DNA of 64,000 nucleotides from Limonium bicolor (GCA_023374045.1 CM041783.1:90555298-90619297); one strand, 5' to 3'; shown: positions 32,361 through 44,093, counted from the stretch's first letter. Numbers and translations: made by a program. Notes: generated by a model from the sequence alone, not told the origin.

Positions 32361-34089
32361 TGATAAGTGTCCAAATGAGCATGTTTATTAGGTGTATTTC
32401 ATATATAATATTAACACTTTTCTTGCTCATTTCTCCACTTCGGTTAGTTTTCCTCTAGTTTATGTTTTATTATTTATCTCACTAATTTATTGGTTTAACA
32501 TGAGGAAAACCAAGCTGGGAGTAAAGTAGATAAAGAGACGAACACATAGACGCAAACGGCTCAGAAAACGGAGCCCAAACGAAGAATATAGAGCCAGTCG
32601 AACAGAGCCAGCGAGAAGCACGCGACATGCACTGCATGGTTTGCATGCTACCGCCTCAAAGGAGGCGGAACACACAGGCGCAACCGCCCCTAAAGAAGCG
32701 GACGTCACCGACACAACCACGAGGCGGACTAGAGAGGGGCTACCGCCCATGAAGGAGGCGGAGGTCACAGAGTGTACCGCCTGATAAGTGGCGGACGTCA
32801 GAGGCGCTACCGCCTCGCGGTACACATAGAGACAACCGCCAAGTAACAAGCGGACAACATACAGAAGACCGCCTCCTTAACAGGCGGACGAGACACATGG
32901 AACCGCCAGTTATCAGGCGGACAAGATAGAGGAGACCGCCACTTATCAGGCGGTCGTGAATAAAATCGACGCGAGTTTATCTTGTTGCTCGCGCCGTCTG
33001 CAACTTGGTCTTCAACTCGTCCACTGTCTGCATTTATCCATCTACTCTGCACGCTCTGTCCCCTGCAATTAATGAGGAGCAATCAGAGAAGCAATCAACG
33101 AGCTCCTCACGCGTTACTTATCTACTTCCTTCTTCTTCTTCCTTTCCCTATTTAAACCCACGAGCTTCACCCAATAAATCACACACGAACACACAAATTC
33201 CATCCACGACCCAACACTACACACACGCTCCATCTCATTTCTCTTTCTCCCGCATTCTCCATTTTATTTATTTCTACATTCCACAATTCACCTCTAGCCC
33301 TTCGTACATAAAATAGCAGAGTGAGACGGAGTGATTACGGATGATTTCTATCATTCTTGTTTCTCTTTATCTATTCAATATGTTAGGCTAGTTTACGTTT
33401 ACTCTGGGAATAGTTATTATGTTTGTATTAACTATGCTATATTTTTACTGGTTTTATTTATATACAGTTTGTTACGCTTAAAGGTTATCTCGCCTTTTTA
33501 ATAATTGTCGCGAATTTATTAAATTGCTCTTCTAAGTCTATTTTGATCAGACCAGGTGATAAGTAGACAGGTTAATTAAAGCGTAAAACTGGAGGAAGCT
33601 TTATTATGATTTAATGAGTTAGTATTCAGTTGCAAATGTAATTCCTCAAATACTCCTCTGCCGTTCGCAGGCTTTTGCTTGAACCTTGATTAGAACCTTG
33701 CATTACAGGTGAACGAGTTCTTATGAGGCTATGACTTAGTCCTTAAGAAAATAACAGGAACCTTGCCAAATTATTAAACCAGTAGAGATAGCTTAAATTA
33801 TGCAGATTATAATAACCTGACCCAGAGTTCCATTTTATTTATCTATCAACTTAGTTTATTTTATTCTTTCTTTTTATTTATTTTACAAGTCAATTAATCC
33901 CCCCTCTTGTGACACGCTTAGGTACTATTATATGTATATTAGTCCCACGGTTCGACATCCGGTTGCTTACATTTTCACTATACTACTGCGACCGGGATTT
34001 ATTTGCAGCCCGACGTTATTTTTGGGTTTTAATTTCTTTCTTTTATGTTAATTACACCTGTTCTAACCACTCACTATATAACGTCTGCA
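32361..34089 (+). repeat. E 3' LTR
   Basis: 1729 bp, nearly identical to 28665-30368. Differences are mainly small insertions such as an extra GCATGGTT-like segment near 32635 and TATT near 33540. Confidence 0.93.
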
Positions 34090-34094
34090 TTAAG
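34090..34094. repeat. Target site duplication of E, right copy
   Basis: TTAAG, identical to 28660-28664. Confidence 0.9.
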
Positions 34095-35544
34095 ATAAGC
34101 TTGAGAAAACAAGGTAAATTGCTTACCTAATGGTGGTTTAAGATTTTAAGGGATGAGATTTAGATAAGTACTAATGAAGCTTAAACCTTACATTATGTAA
34201 TGGGTTATATAACCTAGGAAAAAGAATTTAAACAAGCTTATGAACTTGTGATTAAGGAGCCAATGGAAATGAGTTAGTAAGATAAGCTTAAGGTGAATTA
34301 AGAGGACACTTATATTGCTATGGGAGCATTGTTGTGTGTATTTGCAGGTTGAAAGCTTTTATATGTGGGAAATTCAGTGTTTAAGTTTAAGTCATTTAAG
34401 GGCCTAAGAGCCATGTCATTTAAGAGCCCTAGTGCTATGCAATTTAAAATTATTGCACTATATTAAGTTTGTTGTGAATGAGTTGATTTGGGTGAGGAAA
34501 TATGATGAGAAAGGATTTGATGTGTGTGAGATGATTGAATGAGGAAAACAATGCATTTGGGCATGATAATATACTAGAGGTGCTATGGCGAAATTTGAGT
34601 AGAAAACAAAGTGTTTAAGTGGTTGTTGTGAGTTAAAATGACCTAGAATTTACTAGGAGTCATTAAGAGAAATTTGAGTGGAAATGAGTTAAATAAGGAG
34701 TTCTTGAGGTTTAGAATGACCTAGAATTGTCTAGGCGGAAATTAGAGGGTTAGGTAGGTGTATTGAACACACTAAAGTCATGGTATGAGGAATGTTAAGA
34801 CTTGCGCAAAAATTTGGAGGAGAAGGTGTATAATTCTTTAAGATGATTTAGGTATGAATTAGGGAATATAACAATGAGAGTTTTGGGAAGCATGTGTAAG
34901 TGGTGAGGATGCTAGTGGTGGACTAATAAGGTTCTAGTTTTGATGGTAATGAGTGGACTAGGGAGATGGAAGAGAAAAGTGTAAGAGAATGTTGTAAATT
35001 GTCAAGGAAATGACTAGGAATGTAGAAGAGTGTGTGATCATGAGAATGGTGAGTAAATTGGGTAAAGGAGATGGAAATGTCTAAGGAGGGTGTAGCATGG
35101 TCAAGGTAAATAAAGAACAATGTTAAGGTGCTAAGAAGATGGGAGGAAATGTATAGGTAAGTTCGTGAGTTTAAGGTGATGAGTAACAAATGGAAAGGAG
35201 AGGAATTTGTGCATGGATATGCAAGATGACTTGAGGAAGTTTTGGTAAATGAACTGAAGATGAAAAATGATGTTTAAGAAGTGGTCAAACTGTTAAGGAG
35301 GGAACACTTGGGTTGGTTGAAGTTTTGGTAAGGTTACAAGTTTGAAATGAAAGGGATTATATGATAAGTGTTAGGAGTTTTTGTAAGAACTTAGTAAATG
35401 TTTAGGAAGATCGTTGGTGGTTGTTTTAATGAATTTGGTAGATGTTTTAAGGTGAGTTTAAGTGCCTAAATGGCATTAGACATATGGGGAACTTGTGGAA
35501 GAGTTTGGGAGCAATTAGACAAATTTTGGGAAGAGTCTGCACTG

Positions 35545-35745
35545 GACCGACCCAGGGACCGACCCTGTCTGGGTCGGTCGAACTGTAAAACACTGGGCGG
35601 AAATTTTTCTGGGATGGACCAACCCAGAGGATCTTGGGTCGGTCGGGCTGACCTTGGGTCGGTCGGGTAAGTTTTAGAGGACGGAAAAAATTACTGGAAT
35701 GGACCGACCCAGGGGTTGGGTCGGTCGGTGGGTCGGTCGACCCTT
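35545..35745 (+). repeat. GACCGACC/GGTCGGTC palindrome array in C LTR
   Basis: GACCGACCCAG (35545-35555) pairs perfectly with CTGGGTCGGTC (35569-35579). GACCAACCCA (35617 on) pairs with TGGGTCGGTC at about 35634, and ACCGACCC (35703 on) with GGGTCGGT at about 35718. The 3' LTR has the same array (61052-61062 with 61076-61086, perfect) but lacks one GGGCTGACCTTGGGTCGGTC-type unit. A TATA-like TATTTAAG follows at 35763. Confidence 0.88.
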
Positions 35746-36629
35746 AATAAAAAAAAACTTTCTATTTAAGATGGTTAGATGGTGTTAGTAGTAAGCCAAT
35801 GAGATGGTAAGGATGATTAGATGAGTAAGCATATAAGGACTCAAGGGGTTAAGTTAAGTAAACTGTTTAAGTGTTTAAAGTTAAGTTATAAGAACTTAAG
35901 CGGTATAAGATGGGGAACATTAATGGCTAATTAAGCTAAGTAAGTTGGGTTAATATCAAGTAATTAATAACCTAAAACTAAATGGATGTTTTAGAACTTG
36001 AGAGTTTGGACTCCGGAGGAGAGTAAGCGACCGAACGACCAACGGTGAACGGTACAGTTCTTCTTGTGACCTGCTTGCTAACGAGGTGTCCCTCGGCTTG
36101 TGTGCTATTTGTTTATGTGTGCCGACTAAACAAGATAAAGCATGCAACCGGAATATTATGATTATTGTATTGTTGTGTGATGTTTGAAAACTAACACAAC
36201 TTACCGTGAGAACCTACTAACTAACGTTTAGTAAGGAATCGAGTGAGACTAAGGAACACTCCCTAATATTAGTTTGTCAAAAACCGAAAGAGGTTTAACC
36301 AACAAACATTGTCTTGAGACTTCTACTAACTGGTACTTTGGGGGAGTGAGGAATCCGGGACTGACTTTGGTCATGCATGTTAAGGAAAGGGGGTCGGTAT
36401 CTAAAGCAGATCCGACTTCCGCTTAAGGACTTGTCTTCGGACTTGTTGCCTAGGGTCGGTTGCCGGCTCAGCTACATTGGACATCCAGCCCAAGGTAGGA
36501 GGCATTAAGATGGTGCGGTAGGATCACCTAAATCCTAAATTTTAAGATAAGTTGTTTATTCAACCAATGGAGTTAATAGCTCATTAGCTAGGGTTGCTTT
36601 TGACCCGACAAAAATAAACATTGAGATAA

Positions 36630-36800
36630 GATACAATCATTTCTATTTAAAGAGTGGTTTGTATTCTAAGATTAAGATAAGGTTTGAGATAAGTTGCAAC
36701 CATTTCTATTTAAAGGATGGTTTGTATTCTAAGACTGAGATAAGCTACATCCATTTCTATTTAAAGAATGGTTTGCTTTCTAAGACTAAGATAAGGACTA
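36630..36800 (+). repeat. Tandem near-repeats in C LTR
   Basis: Three copies of a roughly 60-bp unit built on CATTTCTATTTAAAG, TGGTTTG and TTCTAAGA(T/C)TAAGATAAG. The 3' LTR has the same set at about 62100-62290. Confidence 0.7.
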
Positions 36801-37394
36801 AGATTGAGGTAAGATAAGGTTGGATTGAGAATAAGAGGAAACATAATTTAAGGAGTTAAATAATTGACTCATTAATTAAGGGAACGCATTTAAGTTGTTC
36901 TTTGTGTTTGGACTTCGATTGTTCATATTTGGCTTGTTGTTTATTGCACTTCCTATTATGTTGTGCATCGATCCAATCAACCTCCATGCTATCGACAATT
37001 AGTCGTCGTAGCCACGTTAGCTTGGGGGCCATGAGAGGATCGTACCAGCAATTTTGCTGACCCCCTTTGGGGGCTGTTTTTACTACACAGGTGAACGTCA
37101 GAAGGCGCCCGTCATGAGAGTAAGATGGGGTAGACGTGTTACGGGTTAAGTGTAGCCTACGAGTTGTGCATGTACACTATATGGTATTTTGAGTCAGTAA
37201 GTTGTATAGGATGTGAGAGGATTGTAAGAATGAAATGTATTTGGTTAAGACTTGTAAGTACTAATGTTCGGTATATTCTGTTAGTCAGACCGTGGCAAGG
37301 TCCTGGAATGTATTTGAATCCGCTGCAACGTTTGTATATATGGTGATAAGTTTGCGATAACCACGGTTGGATCGAGATGGGGTGTTACAAAAAG

Positions 37395-37421
37395 TGGTAT
37401 CAGAGCGTAGTTACGCTCTGA
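37395..37421 (+). other. C primer-binding site with hairpin
   Basis: TGGTATCAGAGC (37395-37406) matches the tRNA-iMet primer site. Its 3' part forms an 8-bp perfect stem: TCAGAGCG (37400-37407), loop TAGTTA, CGCTCTGA (37414-37421). B has the same stem with a G-U pair. Confidence 0.88.
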
Positions 37422-39020
37422 AGACAAGAATTACCAGACTTAGGAGAATACTAAGGTTGAGTTGAGTTAGGGGTTAAGGGTTGAGAGATAGAGTGAGAGG
37501 TGTGTTAGTTAGGACTTCCCGGTGTGTACCGGATATCCATAGTACTAAGACCCGCCCTTCACATTCCTAACCCTGAATATATGGAACAAACGCCAGAGAG
37601 AAGAAGGCCTTCTCCTACTCGGGAAAACCCCGATATGGCAGTTAGTTAACAGTAAGCAATACGAGAAACATCTTGTTGAACAACAGTTTATGAGAACTTG
37701 AACGTTTTAACTGGGGCGCAGCGGTGAAACAGGCGCTACCAAGGAAATTCTACCAATAAGGGAACGGTAATTACCGGCAACATGGGTCGACATGCTACGC
37801 AGCCGAGTTACACCGCAATACCAATGATAGGAAAAGCACTACGAGTGCAATGGATAAGAAAAGGATAAGCGACATGAGTACCGGACAGTGGTCCGAATGA
37901 GCATGAAAGTAGGATAATACAAAGCATGAAAATTAAGACTACCAAAAGGTCCAGTTAGAAACGGGAACTCCAAACCCCATACAAGGAGGAAGGTTACAAA
38001 ACCTGGCCAACGTAAAGCAGACGATGATAAAAACGCGTACAAACTGTATACCGGAATAGGACTACGATGTAGTGCCTAAAGGAGAATCATGACTTAGTAA
38101 CCACTACAAAATGTGTGGAAACGAGAGCGAGGATTAAGACATAAGAAAATAACAAGGGGTTCCTTCACAAATAGGAACGCCCTGATAAGTGACTATCCAA
38201 AATAAGAGAACATCCAAGGAGTCCTGAGGACTACCAATTACATGGAGATTAGGTGGAAGTACCACTACAGACGCACACAGTACCAGAAGCCCACCTTACA
38301 CAGAAAGCCATCATGGTGAGATTGTAGAATGCTAGAGTCGTAATGCACACTAATACTGGATTGTAAATCTATAAGAACGGAAGAATGAGACCTTGGAAAG
38401 GCCTGACGGCCTGACCATGACGAGCAGAGTCGACACACCAGTCAGCCGGGAGCTGAACTTGGACGGAATATCAAATGAGATAAATTTTAGCAACAGTACA
38501 ACCTACTACAACAACAATAACCGACAGTACGGTAAGAACACCAAACCCGGATCTCAAAGAGAAGAACCTAAGAGATCGCTCAGTAATCTGAGCAAAAACA
38601 CTACGTAAGTAACAACACAAGGAAGGTATCGAGGGATACGATGAAGGCAGTTGACAGAATGACTTCCAATAGGAACGGGATAGAACTCCCGAGATGACCA
38701 TTAAGAATACCAGTAATAAACAATCTTCGTTGAATATGTTAGTAAACCCCAGAAACAGGGATAGAGGAAATGAACTTAAGTTATAACCTACAATGGGTTA
38801 AGGACATACAATTCCGACAGAGGATAGCTCAGAGGACTACCCCCACAGAGCGGGCATAGTCGAGCCGAACAAACTGATGAATAACAGTTAGTATGGTTTG
38901 CCTAACTCATTAACACCCAAGTATAATTGATCACTGACGGTGGCGTAGTCAACAAATGTTGAATGAAGCTTTGAGATGGAAGGACATGATAACCTGGATA
39001 AATATCCAACTTAGATCTGC
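37407..39020 (+). other. C interior, leader and dead gag region
   Basis: Same sequence family as 10876-12556 of B (reverse strand). Only short frames; the longest (38393-38608) includes TTYYNNNNRQYGKN, an asparagine-rich stretch that could be degraded gag, which is not certain. The segment ends at F (TSD TCTGC at 39016-39020). Confidence 0.55.
39016..39020. repeat. Target site duplication of F, left copy
   Basis: TCTGC, the same as 45521-45525. Confidence 0.9.
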
Positions 39021-39267
39021 TGATAAGTGCAAAACATATGGACTTTTAGGGTTTAATTACCTTATTATTTGCAACACTTTAAAGTAATGTTTCCCACTTG
39101 CTATGTGAATTCTCTTAGATTTATTTTTTGATATGAACTGATACATTTTATGTATAAAATGCAAGAAAAAGTCTTGGAATCACATAGTACACTTCACAAG
39201 CTTCGCAACGCAACAAACGGGGATCAAATCGGAGCTCAAACGAATATTTTAGAGGCAATTGAATTCC

Positions 39268-39376
39268 CGTCCGGACTAGTGTCCTGTTGAGCTGGTCCGG
39301 ACGCATACACGTGGAGCGCGCCCGTACAAAAATCGACATGTCCGAACCAGTTTGGTCCGGACACTGGTCCGGACGC
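39268..39376 (+). repeat. GTCCGGAC palindrome array in F U3
   Basis: Five copies of GTCCGGAC or GTCCGAAC variants in 110 bp. In the 3' LTR the first pair is longer: CGTCCGGACCAG (44341-44352) with CTGGTTCGGACG (44365-44376), one G-T pair. The array ends about 105 bp upstream of the TATA box. Confidence 0.85.
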
Positions 39377-39479
39377 GTCAATCTGGCCAGCGTACAGAGG
39401 CATGTCGACTAGTGTGAATTGGTAAAATATAATTTACCAATTCACACCGACACCCCCTCCCTTTTTACCCCATTTTCAC

Positions 39480-39487
39480 TATAAATA
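39480..39487 (+). promoter_or_regulatory. TATA box of F LTR
   Basis: TATAAATA, also at 44553-44560 in the 3' LTR. Confidence 0.65.
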
Positions 39488-40476
39488 AACCTATAACCCT
39501 CCATTAATCCATATCTCATTCCACCCCCAAACTAATGCCATTTTCCTCCACAAAATCAACATTTTCTCCAAAAATCATACATCTCATCTACATAATGTCC
39601 ACATAAATCCTCACATCATCTCATCCCATAAAAACATTCCATTTCCATACCATTGTTCTTTCCAACCTCTGTCCAAATATTAGCAGTTATAAAGGAGCTG
39701 AATTAATTATCTTTCCCAGATGATTTCTTTTACTTCTTATTCTGCCTTTTTAATTATGTTGGGTTAAGAGGATTTACTCCGGGTGAAGGTGTAATTATAG
39801 TTTGTATAATTATGTAATCTATATTTTTACCAGTTTAATTAAATAAAGTTTGTTACGATTAAAGCTTATCTCTCGCCTTTTTAATAAATTTCATGAATTT
39901 ATTAAAATGCTTTACAAAGTCTATTTTGATCAGAGCAGTGCTAAATAGACAGGTTAATTAATCGATAAATCTGTGGAAAACTTATTTTGATAAAATAAGT
40001 TAGTAATTTCAGATGCAAAATATAATTCCTCGCACTTAATTTGTTTACATGTGTTATGCTCAAATCTAGATTAGATTGAGCATTTTCTGGTAAACGAGTC
40101 TTTCAAGTCTAGGATTTAGTCTTTAAGATAATAACAGGAATTTTGCCAAACTTTTATAATTAACCGGTAGAGATAACATAATTAATCAGATTATATAAAC
40201 TTGAACCCGGAGTCCCGTTTAATTTATCTTCCACAGTTAATTTAATCTGTTGTTTTACTTTACAAAAATAAGTCAATTATCCCCCCTTTTTGTGACAAGC
40301 TTAGGTACTATATTATTTCGCTATAACTCCCACGGTTTGACCCCGGCCGCTTCTGTCTTCTATACTACTGCGACCGGGTTTTGTTTGCAGCCCGAAGGAT
40401 ATTTGAGTTATTAATTTCTTTCTCAATTGTTTAAAATACACCAGTTCCAACCTCTCTCATTTTCCTGTCTGCAAAA

Positions 40477-40494
40477 TGGCGCCGTTGTGGGGGA
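40477..40494 (+). other. F primer-binding site, two mismatches to tRNA-Asp
   Basis: TGGCGCCGTTGTGGGGGA differs from the A and E site at two adjacent bases (CC to TG) in its 3' half. The first 11 nt, which pair with the tRNA 3' end, are unchanged. Confidence 0.8.
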
Positions 40495-41492
40495 CTTGAT
40501 TTATTCTAGTCCTTAAGCCCCGGATAATTCACATGTTATATTATAATATTTTGTTTCTATAATTTTTTGTTTTCTTTATTTTGTTAATATTTTGTTTAAA
40601 TATTTTGTTTGCTATATTAATTTTGTTTCATAATTCAGTCTTATTTTTATTTTGTCATTTAATTATTCCAGCAATTTAAATATCATATTAATTACAGTTA
40701 TTTATTTTCCAGTCATTTACTTTACTGTCATTTAAATCCCAGTCATTTAAATTCCTATCATTTACTTTCCAGTTATTTAAAATTCCATTGTCCTTTAAAT
40801 TTCTGTAATTTAATTTCTGTCATTTAATTTCAGTAATTTAATTTCTGCCATTTAAATTCTGTCATTTAATTTCTGTCATTTAAATTTCTGTCATTTAAAT
40901 TCTGTCATTTAACTTCTGTCATTTAAATTTCTGTCATTTAAATTTCTGTCATTTAAATTCTGTCATTTAAATTCTAGTACTTTATTTAATTGTCATTTAA
41001 ATTCCAGTTCTTTATTTTCTGTCATTTAAATTCCAGCAATTTACATTCTGCCCTTTTTCTTTATTTTAATTTTATTATTTACTTAAACTGCATTTATTTA
41101 TATTTCTTTTATGTTAATTTATTTTCGGTTTATTTACTCTTGTTAAAAAAATAGTTCTTTATTTTATTCTATTGAATTGTTTCTTTTTAACTGTTTAAAT
41201 TCTATCGTCATTTAAATTCCCGTCATTTAAATTCCTGTTATTTATTTTGTCCCTTACTTTTTTATTTTATTTTATAGTTTCCATTTTCTATTTACTACTT
41301 AATTATTTTCTTATAGTTATTTTTCAGTTGTTTAATTTATTTTGTTATTTATCTATTTTTTTATTCTTTATTTATTTATTAGTTTTAGTTTATTTTGTTT
41401 AAAAAAAATGGCAATGAATTTGGTTGTCAATTATTATTATTTTGTTTTTATTAGTTCATTTTGTTCTTAGTTTTTATTATTTCTAACTAATA
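40495..41492 (+). repeat. F leader with tandem (TTTAAATTCTGTCA)n-like repeats
   Basis: About 1 kb of very AT-rich leader. From about 40680 to 41060 it consists of variants of a 13-15 nt unit (TTTAAATTCTGTCA and shorter forms), probably 20 or more copies, with isolated copies to about 41240. The leader contains no usable frame. The leader of A has related TTTCTGTCATTTC units. Confidence 0.8.
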
Positions 41493-42854
41493 ATGGCAAG
41501 TGAGGATCAATTCATATGGGAATCATTTTATTCCCAAGATATATATTTCTCGTATTGTAGGGGACCTCACGAGTTCAATTTTTGTCCCAAAGTTGAAGAA
41601 ATGTGGCGGAATCGAATCCAACAACATATTGAAGAGGAGTTCGATGAAGAATCATGCTACTCACAAGACATATATTGCTCGGTATGTGGGGGAGATCATG
41701 AGTTTGAGGATTGTCTCGTAGTACAAGAGCAACTACGGTTAGAGGATCAACCAGACTACCTGGAGCGAATCGGTGTTGCACAACACAATACGATCATGAG
41801 CAATGTTGTCGAACAACCTGTTAGAGGAGACCATGAGAGTGCTCATGGTTCTACAACCATGCTCCATACATTAGCTCAACAGGAGCAACAACCGGAGAGT
41901 GAAATGATCCATGAAGTGAAGGAAAAAGACCTCGACATAAACCAACTACAACTCTACGCTACATTAGTAAAGATAAATGCAATGACGGAAGATCCACTTG
42001 CATCGCAACAACTGGAGAGCGAAATGGTTCATATAGTGCACAACTTTACTGAGGATTTGAGTTACTCTCTATCACCACCCCCGTTCGAACCTGAGCAAAC
42101 GTCATCAAACCTTCTGCTTGAGCTTGAAGACAAGCCATCAGAGGACAGCTTCTACCTCAACTTCATGGAGTCTCCTCCCTCTGAAGTCAACTACCGATAT
42201 TTTCCCTCCTTCTCTGTGCTATACCCAGAAAATGAGGATAGTCACATCCTCAAAAATGAAGAGGAGGAAATGCTCGCTCCCACCAGAATATCCAAACAAA
42301 ACGCTACAATCAACTTCGAGGAGCCACCTCCCTCTGAAGTTGAATTCAATCAGGGCTCTTCCTATGAGCCTCTCCAAAAAGATGAGGATATATACATCCT
42401 CAAATTTGAAGAGAAGGAGCCATCCAACTTTGATCCTCGCACCAAGGGTCAGCCATTGAAAAATCTGGGCCCTTCTCCAAAGAAAAATAATGCCCGCCCA
42501 ACCCACCCATTGACACCCAATTCCACCTTCATTTTCGATCCAGGGGAGGAAATTTACATCCTCGACTCTGAGCAAGCACCTCCACTACCACATTGCCTCC
42601 ATACGGCTAAACAACAAAAGGAGAATGTTTACATTCTCCAGTTTGAGGAAGAAATACAACCATCACTCGGTTCTCTATTAGAGATTTCTTGCAGCAAACA
42701 CCTCCTTCAAAACCAGGTTTTGTGGAGTGTGTATTTTCCTAATTTAATTGCTGTAGTAATACTTTGTTTTGATCCAGGTGGTTCGATCCTACTTGTTGGC
42801 CATTTCCTATTCCCGGTACTACCATTGTCAACTTTTATTTTTGATCCGGGATAA
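41493..42854 (+). CDS. F zinc-knuckle, acidic-repeat protein (453 aa)
   Basis: ATG at 41493 is the first in the frame and follows the leader. N-terminal region: two tandem copies of a roughly 45-residue unit. The first has SQDIYFSYCRGPHEFNFC (first cysteine of the knuckle lost) and the second SQDIYCSVCGGDHEFEDC, a complete C-X2-C-X3-H-X4-C. VVQEQLRLEDQPDYLERI follows, as in E. The rest is acidic and repetitive: NEDSHILKNEEEE, DEDIYILKFEEKE, GEEIYILDSEQ, ENVYILQFEEE, spaced by proline-rich linkers with PPSEV(N/E). The last 45 residues are hydrophobic and probably result from a shift, because the same DNA in E ends differently (DFVEY stop). Function unknown; RNA binding through the knuckle is likely. 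Confidence 0.75.
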   Translation: MASEDQFIWESFYSQDIYFSYCRGPHEFNFCPKVEEMWRNRIQQHIEEEFDEESCYSQDIYCSVCGGDHEFEDCLVVQEQLRLEDQPDYLERIGVAQHNTIMSNVVEQPVRGDHESAHGSTTMLHTLAQQEQQPESEMIHEVKEKDLDINQLQLYATLVKINAMTEDPLASQQLESEMVHIVHNFTEDLSYSLSPPPFEPEQTSSNLLLELEDKPSEDSFYLNFMESPPSEVNYRYFPSFSVLYPENEDSHILKNEEEEMLAPTRISKQNATINFEEPPPSEVEFNQGSSYEPLQKDEDIYILKFEEKEPSNFDPRTKGQPLKNLGPSPKKNNARPTHPLTPNSTFIFDPGEEIYILDSEQAPPLPHCLHTAKQQKENVYILQFEEEIQPSLGSLLEISCSKHLLQNQVLWSVYFPNLIAVVILCFDPGGSILLVGHFLFPVLPLSTFIFDPG

Positions 42855-44093
42855 TGAAGAACATGCATCTAGCTAGAGACGTTAAACCCGGGCGGCTTGG
42901 TGGGAGGCAGCCCACTATCTATACTTTGCCTTTCCTATTATTTTGTTTTCTCTTTTGTACTATATTTCCCTTTTATTTGTTATAATAAAAGTCGGGTTTT
43001 ACTTGAGTTCTTCTGGCTGTGTAGAATATTCTCTACAGGTACATTTCATGTAATTCTACAGCTGCACTCAAGTATGGGGGAGCTTTGCACACTCTGCGAA
43101 CTCTGGGGAGTACACTCTTTCTCTTATGATATTTCATATTCCCTTTCGCTTTGATTTGTATAATTTCCTTGTACAGATTGCATTGCCCTGTTAATTTAAT
43201 TCTTTCTACGCAATGAGGGCATTGCTTGAGCTTAAGTATGGGGGAGTACTCGTACCCTCGTAGCTTGTTCTTAAGTTTTCTCTTTTGACAATTTGTTTAA
43301 ATTTGTTAAGTTAGAAATAGTCAAAAAGGGAGCCATAGAGGAAATATTGCAAACCTACAAACATTATGGGGTATTAAAAATTTTCAACAATTTTAAAATT
43401 TATTATGATTAAAAATTGCTTAAAGTTTAAGAATAATTATCATTTGAGCCCTATTTTTAGCTTTGAGCCTGGATTTGAATTGGAATGAAAAGGTGGAAAA
43501 AGAAAAAGGCAAGGTACTCCTCTGATCCAAACAGGCATATTCTAAACCTAAGCAGGCCTCGTCCACGCGGTTATTAAGTTCTTTGGGGTGCTTTATCACC
43601 TAGCTACCTAAGGTACTTTATATCTGGGATAGTTGACCCAAAACCGCTACAAGGGTGGAGAGAAAAGTCTGAGGTGAAAGGAAATTTAACTTTAATCGAA
43701 GTATCTTTGCATTATGTACTTAAATGATAAAAACTTCATTATTATGAATCATGAGTATGTGGCATTGAAAGGTATAATGGAATATGATTTTACTTCATGC
43801 CCCTTGTCGTTTCAGGAAATGTGAAAGAAAATAGTGGATTGGCTCAGGGTTAAAACTGGATTCTTATGGTTCTACTTCTCCTTCTTAAAATAGTTGTTTT
43901 TATAATTTCAAGGTTCTTTTCAAAAACTTAAAAAAAAGAAAAGAAAAAGAAGTTTCTAGTACCCTTTAATCTAGAAGTTTTGTAGCAATCTTTTCTGTGC
44001 TCTCCCTGTTTGGTTATTTTGTACTTTACTTGTTTAAAGATTCAGTCATAAAGATTTGCTTGAGGACAAGCAAAAGATAAGTATGGGGGAGTT
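42855..44093 (+). other. F structured 3' untranslated region and polypurine tract
   Basis: Hairpins correspond to those of A and E: GTGGG, loop AGGCAG, CCCAC (42900-42915); ACTTGAGT (43001-43008) with ACTCAAGT (43066-43073) enclosing GCTGT (43016-43020) with ACAGC (43058-43062), then ATGGGGGA; GCAATG, loop AGGG, CATTGC (43210-43225) then AAGTATGGGGGA; GCTTG, loop AGGA, CAAGC (44058-44071) then AAGTATGGGGGA, the polypurine tract at 44079-44093. Long AT-rich stretches lie between. Confidence 0.75.

Larger units (their letters stand above)
28665..34089 (+). mobile_element. Element E: non-autonomous Athila relative
   Basis: 5.4 kb with LTRs of 1704 bp (28665-30368) and 1729 bp (32361-34089), TGATAAG start, CGTCTGCA end, tRNA-Asp primer site, only about 2 kb of interior, and perfect TTAAG duplication. 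LTR start, U5, 3' untranslated region, primer site and polypurine tract resemble A closely, while U3 and the coding part differ. There is no protease, RT or integrase, so it would need another element's enzymes, most likely an A-like Athila. The LTRs are almost identical (short indels only), so insertion was recent relative to C. Confidence 0.9.
34095..37389 (+). repeat. C 5' LTR, second fragment
   Basis: Continues the LTR after E and ends GGGTGTTACA at 37389. It matches 59602-62875 closely throughout. It contains a palindrome array at 35545-35745 and a block of near-repeats with CATTTCTATTTAAAG at 36630-36800. Confidence 0.9.
39021..40473 (+). repeat. F 5' LTR
   Basis: U3 palindromes at 39268-39376, TATAAATA at 39480-39487, then R-U5 as in A and E. 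U5 stem TGCTCAA (40057-40063) with TTGAGCA (40076-40082) inside GTTTAC (40043-40048) with GTAAAC (40090-40095). Confidence 0.92.
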
